DNA of 64,000 nt from Methylobacillus glycogenes JCM 2850. GTDB lineage: Bacteria > Pseudomonadota > Gammaproteobacteria > Burkholderiales > Methylophilaceae. The notes below the pieces were generated by a model that was given only the letters and a program-made list of their open reading frames with translations, searched no databases and was not told the DNA's origin. The translations under genes and the position numbers were made by a program. Position 1 is the stretch's first letter. Each line of letters opens with the position of its first letter. The DNA lies in the NCBI RefSeq assembly GCF_000617925.1, contig NZ_BAMT01000002.1, positions 310,001-374,000 on the forward strand, read 5' to 3'. Shown here piece after piece: positions 43,224 to 52,782 of the stretch.

Positions 43224-44508
43224 GTACAGGCTCCAGACAAATACGCGCCAGCGGAATCAGAATGCAGGCCACGGTGCCTTGCGGCTGGCGCTGTTTGAAA
43301 CTGATTTCACCATCAAATTTTTCCAGTACCGACTTGGCAAGATATACCCCCAGTCCCATGCCACCCTGCGCCTGCTTGGAGCTAGTGAAGGGCGTGCCCA
43401 TCTGTGCCAAGGTGCTGCTATCAGGAAACTGGCCCTGATCATGGATTTCAATACGCAGGTTTTTGCCCACGACTGCCACGCTGACACTGATGCCAGCAGG
43501 CGAGGCATCGGCGGCATTGTTGATAAGATTGGTGATGGCCTGGCCCAGCGCCAGGTCGGCCACCATATGCGGGCAAGGGTCTGGCAGATTGAGCTGTAAC
43601 TGCAAAGGCGTGCCTGGCCGCATATCTGACCAGCGGCTCACCAGTTGCTGCACAAAGACATCCATGCGCAAGGCGCTGGCGGCCTCGGAGCGCGTCATGC
43701 CAGCCGTGGCGGTAATGGAAGAAAGTATCTCCTTGCAGCGCTCTACCTGCTTGCGCAGTAAAGCGAGCGACTCTGCCAGTTCTGGCTGGGTTTGATAATC
43801 GTCCTGCAATTCGCGCGTGATCACGGCCATGGTGGACAAGGGCGTACCCAGCTCATGCGCCGCGCCTGTGGCCAGCGTGCCTAGCGCCAGCATGCGCTCA
43901 CTTTCCAGTACTTTTTCCCGTGAGGCTGCTAGCAGCCTATCGTATTCGCGCAGATTACGCCCCATGCGCTCCACAAAAAACGCAATCACCAGCGCGCTGA
44001 CCACAAAGCCGCCCCACATGCCGAGCAAGTGCAGGTTAAACCCTTCATCCTGCAGATGATAAGAAGCATGATGCGTGTGCGCTTGTATGGTGAGTGGCTG
44101 GTAATAAAACATCAGCAGGCTATAAGCCCCAACCACCAGGGCGGCAATCAGCCAGGTCTGCCGCCAGGACAGTGCCACTGCGGCCACCGCCAGCGGTAAT
44201 AAATACATCCAGACAAAGGGATTGCTGTAACCCCCCGTGGCGTAGAACAGCCAACTGAGAATGCCAATATCCAGCAGCAGTTGCAGCAGAATTTCCAGAT
44301 CATCAATACGGGCCTGACGCCATAACCGTAACCAGCTGATCAGATTGATGGCGAGCATCAGCCCCAGTGCCGCCGCCACTTCAGTGACAGGCAGGGCCAA
44401 TTGATAGTTGCGGGTGGCGACTATGCTGGCCAGCACCAGCGACACCATCATGACCACGCGTAGCCAGAGCAGGCGGCGCAGCGTAGTGGCAAAAGCGCGA
44501 GAAGACAT
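43210..44508 (-). CDS. regB: RegB/PrrB-type redox sensor kinase
   Basis: Membrane histidine kinase. 432 residues with about six N-terminal membrane segments. The quinone-binding heptad GGYSNPF (pattern GGxxNPF) is present near residue 96, the H-box is AAHELGTPLSTMAV, and the redox-active cysteine context VERCKEIL follows it, all as in RegB. The catalytic domain has NLINNAADASPAG and a G-box in GGMGLGVYLAK. Pairs with regA. The upstream side faces a cytochrome c gene across the hairpin array. Confidence 0.92.
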   Translation of the reverse strand: MSSRAFATTLRRLLWLRVVMMVSLVLASIVATRNYQLALPVTEVAAALGLMLAINLISWLRLWRQARIDDLEILLQLLLDIGILSWLFYATGGYSNPFVWMYLLPLAVAAVALSWRQTWLIAALVVGAYSLLMFYYQPLTIQAHTHHASYHLQDEGFNLHLLGMWGGFVVSALVIAFFVERMGRNLREYDRLLAASREKVLESERMLALGTLATGAAHELGTPLSTMAVITRELQDDYQTQPELAESLALLRKQVERCKEILSSITATAGMTRSEAASALRMDVFVQQLVSRWSDMRPGTPLQLQLNLPDPCPHMVADLALGQAITNLINNAADASPAGISVSVAVVGKNLRIEIHDQGQFPDSSTLAQMGTPFTSSKQAQGGMGLGVYLAKSVLEKFDGEISFKQRQPQGTVACILIPLARICLEPVHGGH

Positions 44509-44611
44509 ATTGGCATTTTACCTCAGGCACTGCAGCGTCTGGCATGCGACAAAATGCCACGGCGGCAATTTGCCACATTCTTGAATCCAGAGTGGTTTTT
44601 TAGAATGCTAT

Positions 44612-44690
44612 TCCCGATTTCTCGGGACTAACCAATAACCCCGATTTCTCGGGACTAGAGCAATAACCCCGACTTTGCGGGACTAGCATC
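44612..44690. repeat. Three tandem hairpin repeats between regB and cytochrome c
   Basis: Three units starting CCCGA at 44613, 44640 and 44668 (27-28 base period). Units one and two share CCCGATTTCTCGGGACTA; unit three reads CCCGACTTTGCGGGACTA. Each contains an inverted repeat (CCCGA/TCGGG; CCCG/CGGG in unit three). Units are joined by A-rich linkers containing CAATAAC. Confidence 0.9.
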
Positions 44691-44706
44691 ATAAAAAGGA
44701 GAAAGT

Positions 44707-45072
44707 ATGAAGAAGAGAAAGCGATCGCTAAACATAACCCAGGCTAAGGGCTTGGCCCGGCTGGCAGGTCTGTCGCTGGGCTTGTTGCTGACCAGCAACG
44801 CGGCCCTGGCAGCAAACCCGGCTGGCCCAGGCGAGACCCTGGCGCGTAAAAGTGGATGCCTGGCTTGTCATGGCGTGCAGGAAAAGAAACTGGGGCCAGC
44901 CTATAGTGAAGTGGCGGCAAAATACAAAGGTGACAAAGGCGCGCAGGCGCGTCTGGTGAGCAAGGTCAAGGCTGGTGGCAGTGGCGCATGGGGCGATATG
45001 CCTATGCCACCCAATGCACACGTCAAGGATGAGGATATCAATACCATTGTGGCCTGGGTGCTGTCGCTATAA
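44707..45072 (+). CDS. Periplasmic class I c-type cytochrome
   Basis: Small electron carrier, c551/c552 type. 121 residues including a signal peptide (LAGLSLGLLLTSNAALA, cut after ALA). Haem attaches at CLACH (Cys51, Cys54, His55); the distal methionine is in GDMPMPPN (Met98 or Met100). AAGGAG lies just before the ATG. It is transcribed away from regB behind the triple hairpin array and ends in a terminator, so it is a single-gene unit and a plausible RegA target. Confidence 0.93.
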   Translation: MKKRKRSLNITQAKGLARLAGLSLGLLLTSNAALAANPAGPGETLARKSGCLACHGVQEKKLGPAYSEVAAKYKGDKGAQARLVSKVKAGGSGAWGDMPMPPNAHVKDEDINTIVAWVLSL

Positions 45073-45215
45073 AGCTAAATGATGTCGCGATACTCTACAT
45101 TTGCAACATCATGACCTGCGACATCATGCCGCATTCCCCTGGTTCTGATACGGGCATAAGATAAAGCCATCCTGTATCGAGGATACCTCATCACAGTCTC
45201 GCTATAGACTGCTTT

Positions 45216-45249
45216 AGGGCTGAGTGCTTGCTGGCACCCGGCCCTTTTT
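45216..45249 (+). terminator. Terminator after cytochrome c
   Basis: AGGGC / GCCCT and GTGC / GCAC pair with short internal mismatches, then TTTTTCTTTT. It lies about 140 bases after the cytochrome stop. Confidence 0.7.
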
Positions 45250-45252
45250 CTT

Positions 45253-46421
45253 TTATTTGTATTTATTTTCCTGGGTCAGTATAAGGTGCGCAGCGCGACG
45301 TTTGTGGCGCCAGCGCAGCCAGCCCGTCACAAACAGCAGCAAGGGCAGCAGCCCGCTCAGCAATACCAGCCAGCGGCCCACCAGCCAAAGGCTTCGCCAT
45401 TGTGCAAAGGGTGCAGCCAGTTCAGCAGCTTGTCCCCAGCGCTATCGGCAAAATAATCATGCTGGCCCAGCAGTTGGCCTTGCAGGTCGAACTGTACCGT
45501 GGTCTTGGGAAAGCGCAGGCCGGGTTCGCCGGGCTGGTAAAGCCGGAACTGATATTGCCCCTGGGCGCTATCCGGTGTGTAAATCCAGCGTAGGCGGCTG
45601 CCGGGAAATTGTGCCAGCGCGATAACGGCCATCTGATCCAGACTTAATGCGGCGGCAGGGATGGCGGCGGCATGCTCAGGTGGCGTAGCTGCGCTTCCCA
45701 TGTGTTGCAAGCCATGCTTGGCGCCTATCCATGGTTCAAACCAGGAGGGTTTCTCCAGCATTAGCCCGCTGACCACCAATATCAGCAACACCAGCAGGCC
45801 ATAGACCCCTGCCAGCTTGTGCCAGTCGTAAATGCGCTTATAGAGATGGGCATTGCGTCTATAGGCAAAGGCCTTGCGCCAGTTGCCGCGACCTTGGGGC
45901 CACCACAGGTAGAGGCCAGTGAGCAGCGAGATCAGCATCAACAGGCTGGCAATCGCCAATATGGTTTTGCCATCCAGATCCAGCAGCAAGGTGTAGTGCA
46001 GGTCATACAGCCAGGTCATGACGGTGTTGCCCCATAGTCGTTCGGAGGTTATCTCCAGCGTGTGCGGGTCCAGGGTCACCATCAGCGGCGCAAAGTGTAG
46101 CTGTCTGGTTTCCGCTGGCTTGAGGTAGCGCGCCAGCACCGGATCACCCTCATGCAGCGGCAGCTCTATGCGCCAGCCTGCCGTGCGCGCGGGGAAATCC
46201 GCACGCAGCTTGTCCAGTATGGCTTGTGGCGAGACTGTCTGGGGAGAACCTGGCTGGGAGGAGCCTGGCCTGGTCACTGCTGGCAAGGCCAGGTTGTCCA
46301 GCGTGGTGTAGAACACCAGCAGGCTGCCAGTCAGGCCCAGCAGCACAAACACTGCGCCCACGCTCAGGCCCAGATACAAATGTAACTGCAACCATAAGCG
46401 CCTGAGCTTGAGTTGGTTCAT
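45253..46421 (-). CDS. PepSY-associated membrane protein, one frame break
   Basis: Inner-membrane protein of the PepSY_TM family (PiuB-like), often paired with TonB receptors and thought to reduce or handle imported iron complexes. N-terminal segment LHLYLGLSVGAVFVLLGLTG, then ETRQLHFAPLMVTLDPHT, LYDLHYTLLLD and WHKLAGVYGLLVLLILVVSG; conserved histidines may bind haem. The frame ends early at 45357 with WWAAGWYC. One missing base near 45384 (coding GGCTGG for GGCCTGG) restores NGEAFGLVGRWLVLLSG and a final membrane helix, to a TAA at 45253: about 389 residues. Confidence 0.87.
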
Positions 46422-46476
46422 CCCTGGCTAGCCTCGCTTAAGGGCGGATATATCAGACTATAACCTTGCAGACGCA

Positions 46477-48522
46477 TTACATATCCAGCCGTACAGATGC
46501 ATAAATGCCACGACCTTCGCCTGGGGAGTGCAGGGTTTGCGGGAAGGTGGTATCCCAGAACACATATTCATAATAGCGGTCGGCAATATTGCGTGCCTGC
46601 AACTCCAGGCTCACATTCTTCTGCACCTGCCACACCGCCCCCAAGTTGACGAGGAAATAACCGCCAAACTTGCCCTGGGTATTGCTGCGCTCCAGATAAT
46701 AATCGCCCTGGCCATTGGCCCAGGCCGAGAGCTTGAGTGTGGGTAGCACGCGGTAATCAGCACCCAGGCCATAAATCTGCCGTGGCACATGATCAATCTC
46801 GTTGCCTTGGTTGTTGAGTTCAGTGGCCCCGGGTTTGACGATTTCCGAACGTTGCAAGGAAAGATTGGCCCATAAATCCAGCTTGGGGCTGGGGCGCAGA
46901 TTGGCCTGGAAATCCAGACCACGGCGCAGGGTCTTGCCTATGTTCTCGGAATCATTGCTGGCGCTGCCCAGTATGCGTCTGGCTTCATTGCTGGCTTCCT
47001 GCTCCCACAATGCCACACGCCCGTCTATCCAGTCTGTGGGCTGTAGCTTGACGCCCAGTTCCCAACCATCATTGATGGAAGGTTTGAGGTCAGGGGCCAG
47101 GGGGTTGGTCTTATAGGTCGCTGCGCCTATGCCCACCTGGAAGCTGCGCCCCCAGTTGCCGTAGACGCTGGCATGCTCGGAGAGCGTGTATACCGCACTG
47201 ATCTTGGGCTGGCGGATCACGCCGTAATCCTGCACATCGGCATCAATGCGGCCAAGGATATCCTTGTAATCACCATAGACGCGGTCTATGCGGTAGGCCG
47301 GCACGATCTTCAACGCGGCAGTGGGGCGGATAATGGCCTGCACATAGCCACCATAGATATCAAATTCATAGTGCTGGTCACGCGTGGTGCTGGTGCGTGT
47401 ACGTGCTGTGGTGTTGTAGCGGCGGCTGACATTGTCCTGCCATTCAGCGCTAAACCCGGTCTCCAGCGCCAAACTGTGCAGGCCGCTGACCTCGGGCCGC
47501 CAGGTCAGGCTGGAAATCACGCCCTTGTGGTTTTCCTCGGCCAGGCGTTCGCCCTGGGTGGTGTTGCGTATGGAAAAACGCACCCAGCGTTGATCGTTCA
47601 TGGTGTTGAGGTAGGCTTTATTGCTCCAGAACCACTGCTCATTCAGCTTCCAGTCAAAGTGCAGGCTGAGCTGGTTGAGCTCTCGCTCGCCGCCATCGGT
47701 GTTGTTGTGGGGCTGGGAGTCACGTGGATGAGCGCGCGATTGCGCAAAAGTCAGATACCCGGCTTCCTGCGCATCTTGTTCATAATGCCGCGCAATCAGA
47801 CCAGTGCGGAACTGCCCATCTTCCGAATCATAAAACCACTTGCCAGCCACCGTGCCCTTGCGCGAGTCAGAGTGGTCACGGTAACCGTGGTATTCCTGCA
47901 CCGCGGCAAAGTAATTCTGGCTGAAGCCATTTTTCTCTATGCCCACGCCTGCCTGTAACTCACGCGTGTTGAAACTGCCGTAGCTGGCACGGGCCGTGGT
48001 GTAGTTGCCGCCTATCTTGGTCACCACGTTGGCATTGCCAGCGATATTGTGCAGCCCATAGCGTGGGTCGTTGGTGCCACGCACAATCTCTATGGCCTCG
48101 ATATCCAAAGGCATGATCATATCGAGGTAAGGCATATTGCCGTCATTGCTATTGCTGGGAATGCCATCAATCAGCAGCTTGACGGCATTGACCTCACCCT
48201 CGCCATTGAAGCCACGGAAAGAGAATTTACCCGTGGTAGTGCCCATGCGGTATTCGGTGAGTTGCACGCCGGGCGCACGCGAGAACAGCTGCCAGCTGTT
48301 TTGTACCGACTGGTGTTCTATGGCCTCCACACCAATCACATCAACCGAAGAAAGAATGCTGCGTGCAGGCAGGGCTGAGGCACGGTTGCCGGTGACGACA
48401 ATACCGCCTACGGTAATGGTGGAATCGCTATCGCTGGAGCGAGGTGTGACATGGTCGGCCAGGGCGTGGCCGCTATAGGCTGCCATTACTGCAATGGCAA
48501 CGAGATTGAAACGATACTTCAT
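46477..48522 (-). CDS. TonB-dependent outer-membrane receptor
   Basis: 22-strand barrel receptor importing a metal complex. 681 residues with a signal peptide (LVAIAVMAAYSGHALA). The plug domain begins ITVGGIVVTGNRASALP and shows APGVQLTEYRMG and IEIVRGTNDPRYGLHNIAGN; the C-terminus ends with the typical aromatic pattern ASVRLDM. It is followed by the PepSY gene after 55 bases and preceded by a DUF2946 gene. Ferric siderophore or copper are the likely ligands; sequence alone does not decide. I saw no convincing Fur box. Confidence 0.93.
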   Translation of the reverse strand: MKYRFNLVAIAVMAAYSGHALADHVTPRSSDSDSTITVGGIVVTGNRASALPARSILSSVDVIGVEAIEHQSVQNSWQLFSRAPGVQLTEYRMGTTTGKFSFRGFNGEGEVNAVKLLIDGIPSNSNDGNMPYLDMIMPLDIEAIEIVRGTNDPRYGLHNIAGNANVVTKIGGNYTTARASYGSFNTRELQAGVGIEKNGFSQNYFAAVQEYHGYRDHSDSRKGTVAGKWFYDSEDGQFRTGLIARHYEQDAQEAGYLTFAQSRAHPRDSQPHNNTDGGERELNQLSLHFDWKLNEQWFWSNKAYLNTMNDQRWVRFSIRNTTQGERLAEENHKGVISSLTWRPEVSGLHSLALETGFSAEWQDNVSRRYNTTARTRTSTTRDQHYEFDIYGGYVQAIIRPTAALKIVPAYRIDRVYGDYKDILGRIDADVQDYGVIRQPKISAVYTLSEHASVYGNWGRSFQVGIGAATYKTNPLAPDLKPSINDGWELGVKLQPTDWIDGRVALWEQEASNEARRILGSASNDSENIGKTLRRGLDFQANLRPSPKLDLWANLSLQRSEIVKPGATELNNQGNEIDHVPRQIYGLGADYRVLPTLKLSAWANGQGDYYLERSNTQGKFGGYFLVNLGAVWQVQKNVSLELQARNIADRYYEYVFWDTTFPQTLHSPGEGRGIYASVRLDM

Positions 48523-48678
48523 GATGACTCCTGAATGTTCAGGTCAGCTGCATGACATGACGCACCTCATAACTTCACAAGGATGAAAATCATGCAGGCT
48601 TCACCCACAAGGTTGGGCAAAGATTGACCAAATAAGACTAGGCCTCAAGCCTGCAAGAGCAGGCCATGGGCAAGACAA

Positions 48679-49256
48679 TCAGGAGAGTGTGGGTGGGCCG
48701 CGCGGCTGAATGGCTGCCCAGGCAAACAGCGGGCGTGGCGCGTGGTAATACAAGGCAGGCATCTCATAGCGAAGATTGCCCGATAACAGTTGCGGGGCAT
48801 TGCCGCTTAAAAAGACTGGGCTGTGATGCATGAGATTGCAATATGGGCAGTGCACCATGCCATGCGCAGGGGATTCATGATCGGATGTTTCCTGATCATG
48901 CTCAGCGCCAGATTCAGACAAGGCTTCGGGCTGGTGTTCAGCGCTATATGGTCAGGTATGTGCGTGCCTGCATGGGCGTGCGCAACTTGGCTTGGTTCAT
49001 GGCTAAGTTCATGGCTTCTATGCTGGCCTGCCACCATGTTGTAGTCCGAAGGGGCTGCTGCCGTTTTTACGGACAAAGGCATATACTGGCTGCCCGTGTT
49101 GATACCGCTCAGCTGGTTCAGCATGGAACAGGCCACCAGTATCTGGTTGCCGTGCGCTGCCAGCGTTTGCGAGATTGCCGGGGCCAGCGCGCTGAATAGG
49201 ATAAGGACGCATGACCAGAGGGCGATCAGCTGACGCTTTTGCCTAAACAGTATCAT
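48679..49256 (-). CDS. DUF2946 family protein, one frame break
   Basis: Small secreted or membrane-tethered protein of DUF2946, often found beside metal TonB receptors; function unknown. N-terminal hydrophobic segment LIALWSCVLILFSALAPAIS is in one frame; the family motif HCPYCNLMHH and the Pro-rich end are in another. A single missing base near 48950 (coding GACCAT for GACCCAT) joins them as THIPDPYSAEHQPEALSESG. Restored length about 192 residues. Histidine-rich middle (HRSHELSHEP, HAHAGTH) suggests metal binding. Confidence 0.72.
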
Positions 49257-49320
49257 GTACGGATAATATCAATAAAAGTCATTTCAATCACGCATCATGC
49301 TTTTCCAGTGTCGGGGTAAG

Positions 49321-49884
49321 ATGAAACAACAGATTTTTGCCATCCTGCTGGGCTTGCTGGGCCTGTCGGCCGCACAAGCTGGCCCGGAGACGGTGACTCA
49401 GGATGAGGATATCCAGCTGCGCAAGCTGGCAGACCGCATCCCGAGCAATTGTCGGGTAGCCGGCACGCGCGATGCCAATGGGCAGCCGGTATTCTTCTGG
49501 CAACATACCTTTAATGACGGTACGCGCGATCTGGTAATGGCAACCTCGCTGGAAGGCCGCTTGCAAGGCATACGCCGTGTCACCTATGGCGGTAGCCAGA
49601 GCCTGGGCTGTCATTTTCCCCTACTGGCCATAGTGCGCGGTGGCGCCTGGGGCTGGCATCTGGCCTGGATGCGCATGAACAAGGGCTTGTTCTATGCACG
49701 CATGGATGGCGAAGCCTGGGTGTCCTCACCGCCCAAGCGCATGAGCAATGCCGATGTGACCCAGGTGGAACTCAGCACCGTCAATAATCGCGTCAGCCTA
49801 GGCTGGCTGGAGCTGACCAACAACATCACCATCCCGACGCAGATGTTCTCCGAGGATGATGGCCGCACCTGGGTGCGCCGCTAA
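49321..49884 (+). CDS. Secreted protein with a sialidase-type Asp-box
   Basis: Family not recognised. 187 residues from ATG 49321, with signal peptide MKQQIFAILLGLLGLSAAQA. The mature protein has several tryptophan-containing beta-like stretches (GGAWGWHLAWMRMN) and ends in SEDDGRTW, which fits the Asp-box pattern (S/T-x-D-x-G-x-T-W) of BNR beta-propeller repeats. Only one box is visible, too few for a full propeller. Two cysteines (SNCRV, LGCHF) could pair. It diverges from the DUF2946-TonB-PepSY group. Confidence 0.65.
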   Translation: MKQQIFAILLGLLGLSAAQAGPETVTQDEDIQLRKLADRIPSNCRVAGTRDANGQPVFFWQHTFNDGTRDLVMATSLEGRLQGIRRVTYGGSQSLGCHFPLLAIVRGGAWGWHLAWMRMNKGLFYARMDGEAWVSSPPKRMSNADVTQVELSTVNNRVSLGWLELTNNITIPTQMFSEDDGRTWVRR

Positions 49885-49967
49885 ACTTAAGCCTAGCCCG
49901 GCTGGGCCACTTGGCTACCTCCACTCGGATGCAAGTTCAATCAGCATAAGTCTTCAAAGCAACACGT

Positions 49968-49996
49968 CTTGAATTCAAGACGATTGCCGCCATTTA
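49968..49996 (+). promoter_or_regulatory. Heat-shock (sigma-32) promoter of clpB
   Basis: CTTGAA at 49968-49973, a 14-base spacer, then CGCCATTTA at 49988-49996. This matches the sigma-32 consensus CTTGAA-N13/15-CCCCATNTA at all but one position and lies 36 bases before the clpB ATG. Confidence 0.8.
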
Positions 49997-50031
49997 GATG
50001 TCAGTTAAACCTACACTGAAGGAAGGCAAAC

Positions 50032-52623
50032 ATGCGTTTCGACAAACTTACCACCAAATTCCAACAAGCCCTGGCTGATGCGCAAAGTCATGCGGTCGGC
50101 AATGACAATCCACAAATTGAAGCCCCCCATCTGCTGCTGGCGTTGCTGAATCAGGACGATGGCGGCACCGCCTCCCTGCTGGCACGGGCTGGCGCTAATC
50201 TGGCTCCGCTGCGCGCAGGGTTGCAGGCGGCCATTGCCGAATTGCCGCAGGTACAAAGCAATGGCGGCGAAGTCACTATCTCGCGCGAGTTGAATAATTT
50301 ACTCAATGTCACCGACAAATTTGCGCAAAAGCGCAACGATGCCTATATCGCCAGCGAAATGTTTCTGTTGGCGCTGGCTGAGGATAAAGGCGTCACCGGA
50401 CGGCTGCTCAAGGCGCATGGCCTGACCAAGCAGGCTTTGGAGCAGGCAGTCAATGCCGTGCGCGGCAGCGACTCGGTCAATAGCCAGGAAGCGGAAGGCA
50501 ACCGTGAAGCGCTGAAGAAATTCACCATAGACCTCACCGAGCGTGCGCGCAATGGCAAGCTAGACCCGGTGATAGGCCGGGATGATGAAATACGCCGTGC
50601 GATTCAGGTGTTGCAACGCCGCACCAAGAACAACCCCGTGCTGATAGGCGAGCCTGGCGTGGGCAAGACCGCGATTGTGGAAGGCCTGGCCCAGCGCATT
50701 ATCAATGGTGAAGTGCCGGAAAGTCTTAAGAACAAACGCGTACTGGTGCTGGATATGGCAGGGCTGTTGGCCGGGGCCAAATACAGGGGCGAGTTTGAGG
50801 AACGCTTGCAGGCAGTGCTGAAGGAACTGGCGCAGGATGAAGGCCAGACCATCGTCTTTATTGATGAAATCCATACCATGGTGGGCGCAGGCAAGGCCGA
50901 AGGCGCAATGGATGCGGGCAATATGCTCAAGCCTGCGCTGGCGCGTGGCGAGCTACACTGCGTGGGCGCGACCACTCTGGATGAATATCGTAAATACATA
51001 GAGAAGGATGCTGCTCTGGAGCGTCGCTTCCAGAAAGTGCTGGTGGATGAGCCTAGTGTGGAAGCCACCATTGCCATACTGCGTGGTTTGCAGGAAAAGT
51101 ATGAGCTACATCACGGCGTAGAAATTACCGACCCGGCGATTGTCGCGGCGGCCGAGCTTAGCCATCGCTATATTACGGATCGCTTCTTGCCGGATAAGGC
51201 TATCGATCTGATCGATGAAGCCGCAGCACGCATCAAGATGGAGATAGATTCCAAGCCCGAGGTGCTGGACAAGCTGGAACGCAGGTTGATACAGCTCAAG
51301 ATTGAGCGTGAGGCGGTGCGCCGTGAAAAGGACGAGGCTTCGCAGAAGCGTTTTTCCTTGATTGAAGATGAAATCCGTCGCCTGGAAAAAGAGTACGCCG
51401 ATCTGGAGGAAATCTGGAAGGCAGAAAAAGCCCAGGTGCAGGGCAGCAAGCACCTGAAGGAAGAAATAGAAAAGATCAGGCAGCAGATAGAAGATGCCAC
51501 GCGCAAGGGCGAATGGCAGAAAGTTTCTGAACTGCAATATGGCAAGCTGCCGCAACTGGAAACCCAGCTCAAGCAGGCCACACACGCTGAAGAGCAGGAA
51601 CAAGGCCAAGCCAAGCAGAATCGCTTGTTGCGCACCCATGTGGGCAGTGAAGAAATTGCCGAAGTGGTGTCTCGTGCCACTGGCATTCCGGTCTCCAAGA
51701 TGTTGCAGGGTGAGCGCGAAAAGCTCTTGCATATGGAAGACAAGCTACATGAGCGCGTTGTTGGTCAGGATGAAGCTGTGCGCCTAGTGAGTGATGCAAT
51801 ACGTAGATCGCGCTCAGGCTTGTCTGACCCCAACAAACCGTATGGCTCTTTCTTGTTCCTAGGCCCTACCGGGGTGGGCAAGACCGAGCTGACCAAGGCT
51901 TTGGCTGGCTTCTTGTTTGATTCCGAGGAGCACCTGATACGCATCGATATGAGCGAATTCATGGAGAAGCACTCGGTGGCGCGTTTGATAGGTGCGCCTC
52001 CGGGCTATGTTGGTTATGAGGAGGGCGGTTATCTGACCGAGGCGGTGCGCCGCAAGCCTTACTCGGTGATTCTGCTCGATGAAGTCGAGAAAGCGCATCC
52101 TGATGTGTTCAATGTCTTGCTACAGGTGCTGGATGATGGTCGTCTGACCGATGGTCAGGGCCGTACCGTGGACTTCAAGAACACGGTGATTATCATGACC
52201 TCAAATCTTGGTTCGCAGATGATACAAAGCATGACAGGCGACGATTATCAGGTGATCAAGCTGGCGGTGATGGGTGAGGTCAAGGCCAACTTCCGTCCAG
52301 AGTTTGTGAATCGTATAGACGAGGTGGTGGTATTCCACGCCCTGGGCGAAACCCACGTCAAATCGATTGCGGGTATCCAGTTACAAAGCCTGGCCAAGCG
52401 TCTGGCAGCCATGGATATGCAGTTGGCAGTGAGCGATGCGGCCCTGGCCGAGATTGCCAATGCAGGGTTTGACCCGGTATACGGTGCGCGACCACTCAAG
52501 CGTGCCATACAATCCGAGATTGAAAACCCGCTGGCCAAGGAAATCCTCAATGGCAGCTTTGCTGCCAAGGACACGGTACACGTGGATTTCAAGGGCAGTC
52601 GCATGCTGTTCAGCAAGGCCTGA
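50032..52623 (+). CDS. clpB: Disaggregase ClpB
   Basis: Hexameric AAA+ chaperone that rescues aggregated proteins with DnaK. 863 residues, full length. N-terminal Clp domain ([18 protein letters not shown]), first AAA domain with [18 protein letters not shown] and [12 protein letters not shown], a coiled-coil middle domain (about residues 410-525, rich in E/K), second AAA domain with [16 protein letters not shown] and [23 protein letters not shown] precedes the ATG. The sigma-32 promoter upstream indicates heat induction. Confidence 0.98.
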   Translation: MRFDKLTTKFQQALADAQSHAVGNDNPQIEAPHLLLALLNQDDGGTASLLARAGANLAPLRAGLQAAIAELPQVQSNGGEVTISRELNNLLNVTDKFAQKRNDAYIASEMFLLALAEDKGVTGRLLKAHGLTKQALEQAVNAVRGSDSVNSQEAEGNREALKKFTIDLTERARNGKLDPVIGRDDEIRRAIQVLQRRTKNNPVLIGEPGVGKTAIVEGLAQRIINGEVPESLKNKRVLVLDMAGLLAGAKYRGEFEERLQAVLKELAQDEGQTIVFIDEIHTMVGAGKAEGAMDAGNMLKPALARGELHCVGATTLDEYRKYIEKDAALERRFQKVLVDEPSVEATIAILRGLQEKYELHHGVEITDPAIVAAAELSHRYITDRFLPDKAIDLIDEAAARIKMEIDSKPEVLDKLERRLIQLKIEREAVRREKDEASQKRFSLIEDEIRRLEKEYADLEEIWKAEKAQVQGSKHLKEEIEKIRQQIEDATRKGEWQKVSELQYGKLPQLETQLKQATHAEEQEQGQAKQNRLLRTHVGSEEIAEVVSRATGIPVSKMLQGEREKLLHMEDKLHERVVGQDEAVRLVSDAIRRSRSGLSDPNKPYGSFLFLGPTGVGKTELTKALAGFLFDSEEHLIRIDMSEFMEKHSVARLIGAPPGYVGYEEGGYLTEAVRRKPYSVILLDEVEKAHPDVFNVLLQVLDDGRLTDGQGRTVDFKNTVIIMTSNLGSQMIQSMTGDDYQVIKLAVMGEVKANFRPEFVNRIDEVVVFHALGETHVKSIAGIQLQSLAKRLAAMDMQLAVSDAALAEIANAGFDPVYGARPLKRAIQSEIENPLAKEILNGSFAAKDTVHVDFKGSRMLFSKA

Positions 52624-52782
52624 TGTGCTTGGGCAGAAACTTCAGTGTTGCGCGGCGAGCATTTTTCTCCGGCCGCGCTTGACTAGGGAATTTCTGCCCA
52701 GGCCGCATGGTCATAGCGGTATGTTATAACGCTTGCCTGGATTTCCCAGGTGTTTAAGGCTGGCGCAAGCCAGGAGGATGAG

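Noticed and set aside
44612-44690. CRISPR array
   Set aside because: Only three short units, with linkers of about 10 bases and internal palindromes; no spacers of CRISPR length and no cas genes in the window.
48523-48678. Possible cobalamin riboswitch upstream of the TonB receptor
   Set aside because: I looked on the coding strand for the conserved B12-box and core sequences and did not find them; only a small CCTGA/TCAGG hairpin near the ribosome site is present.
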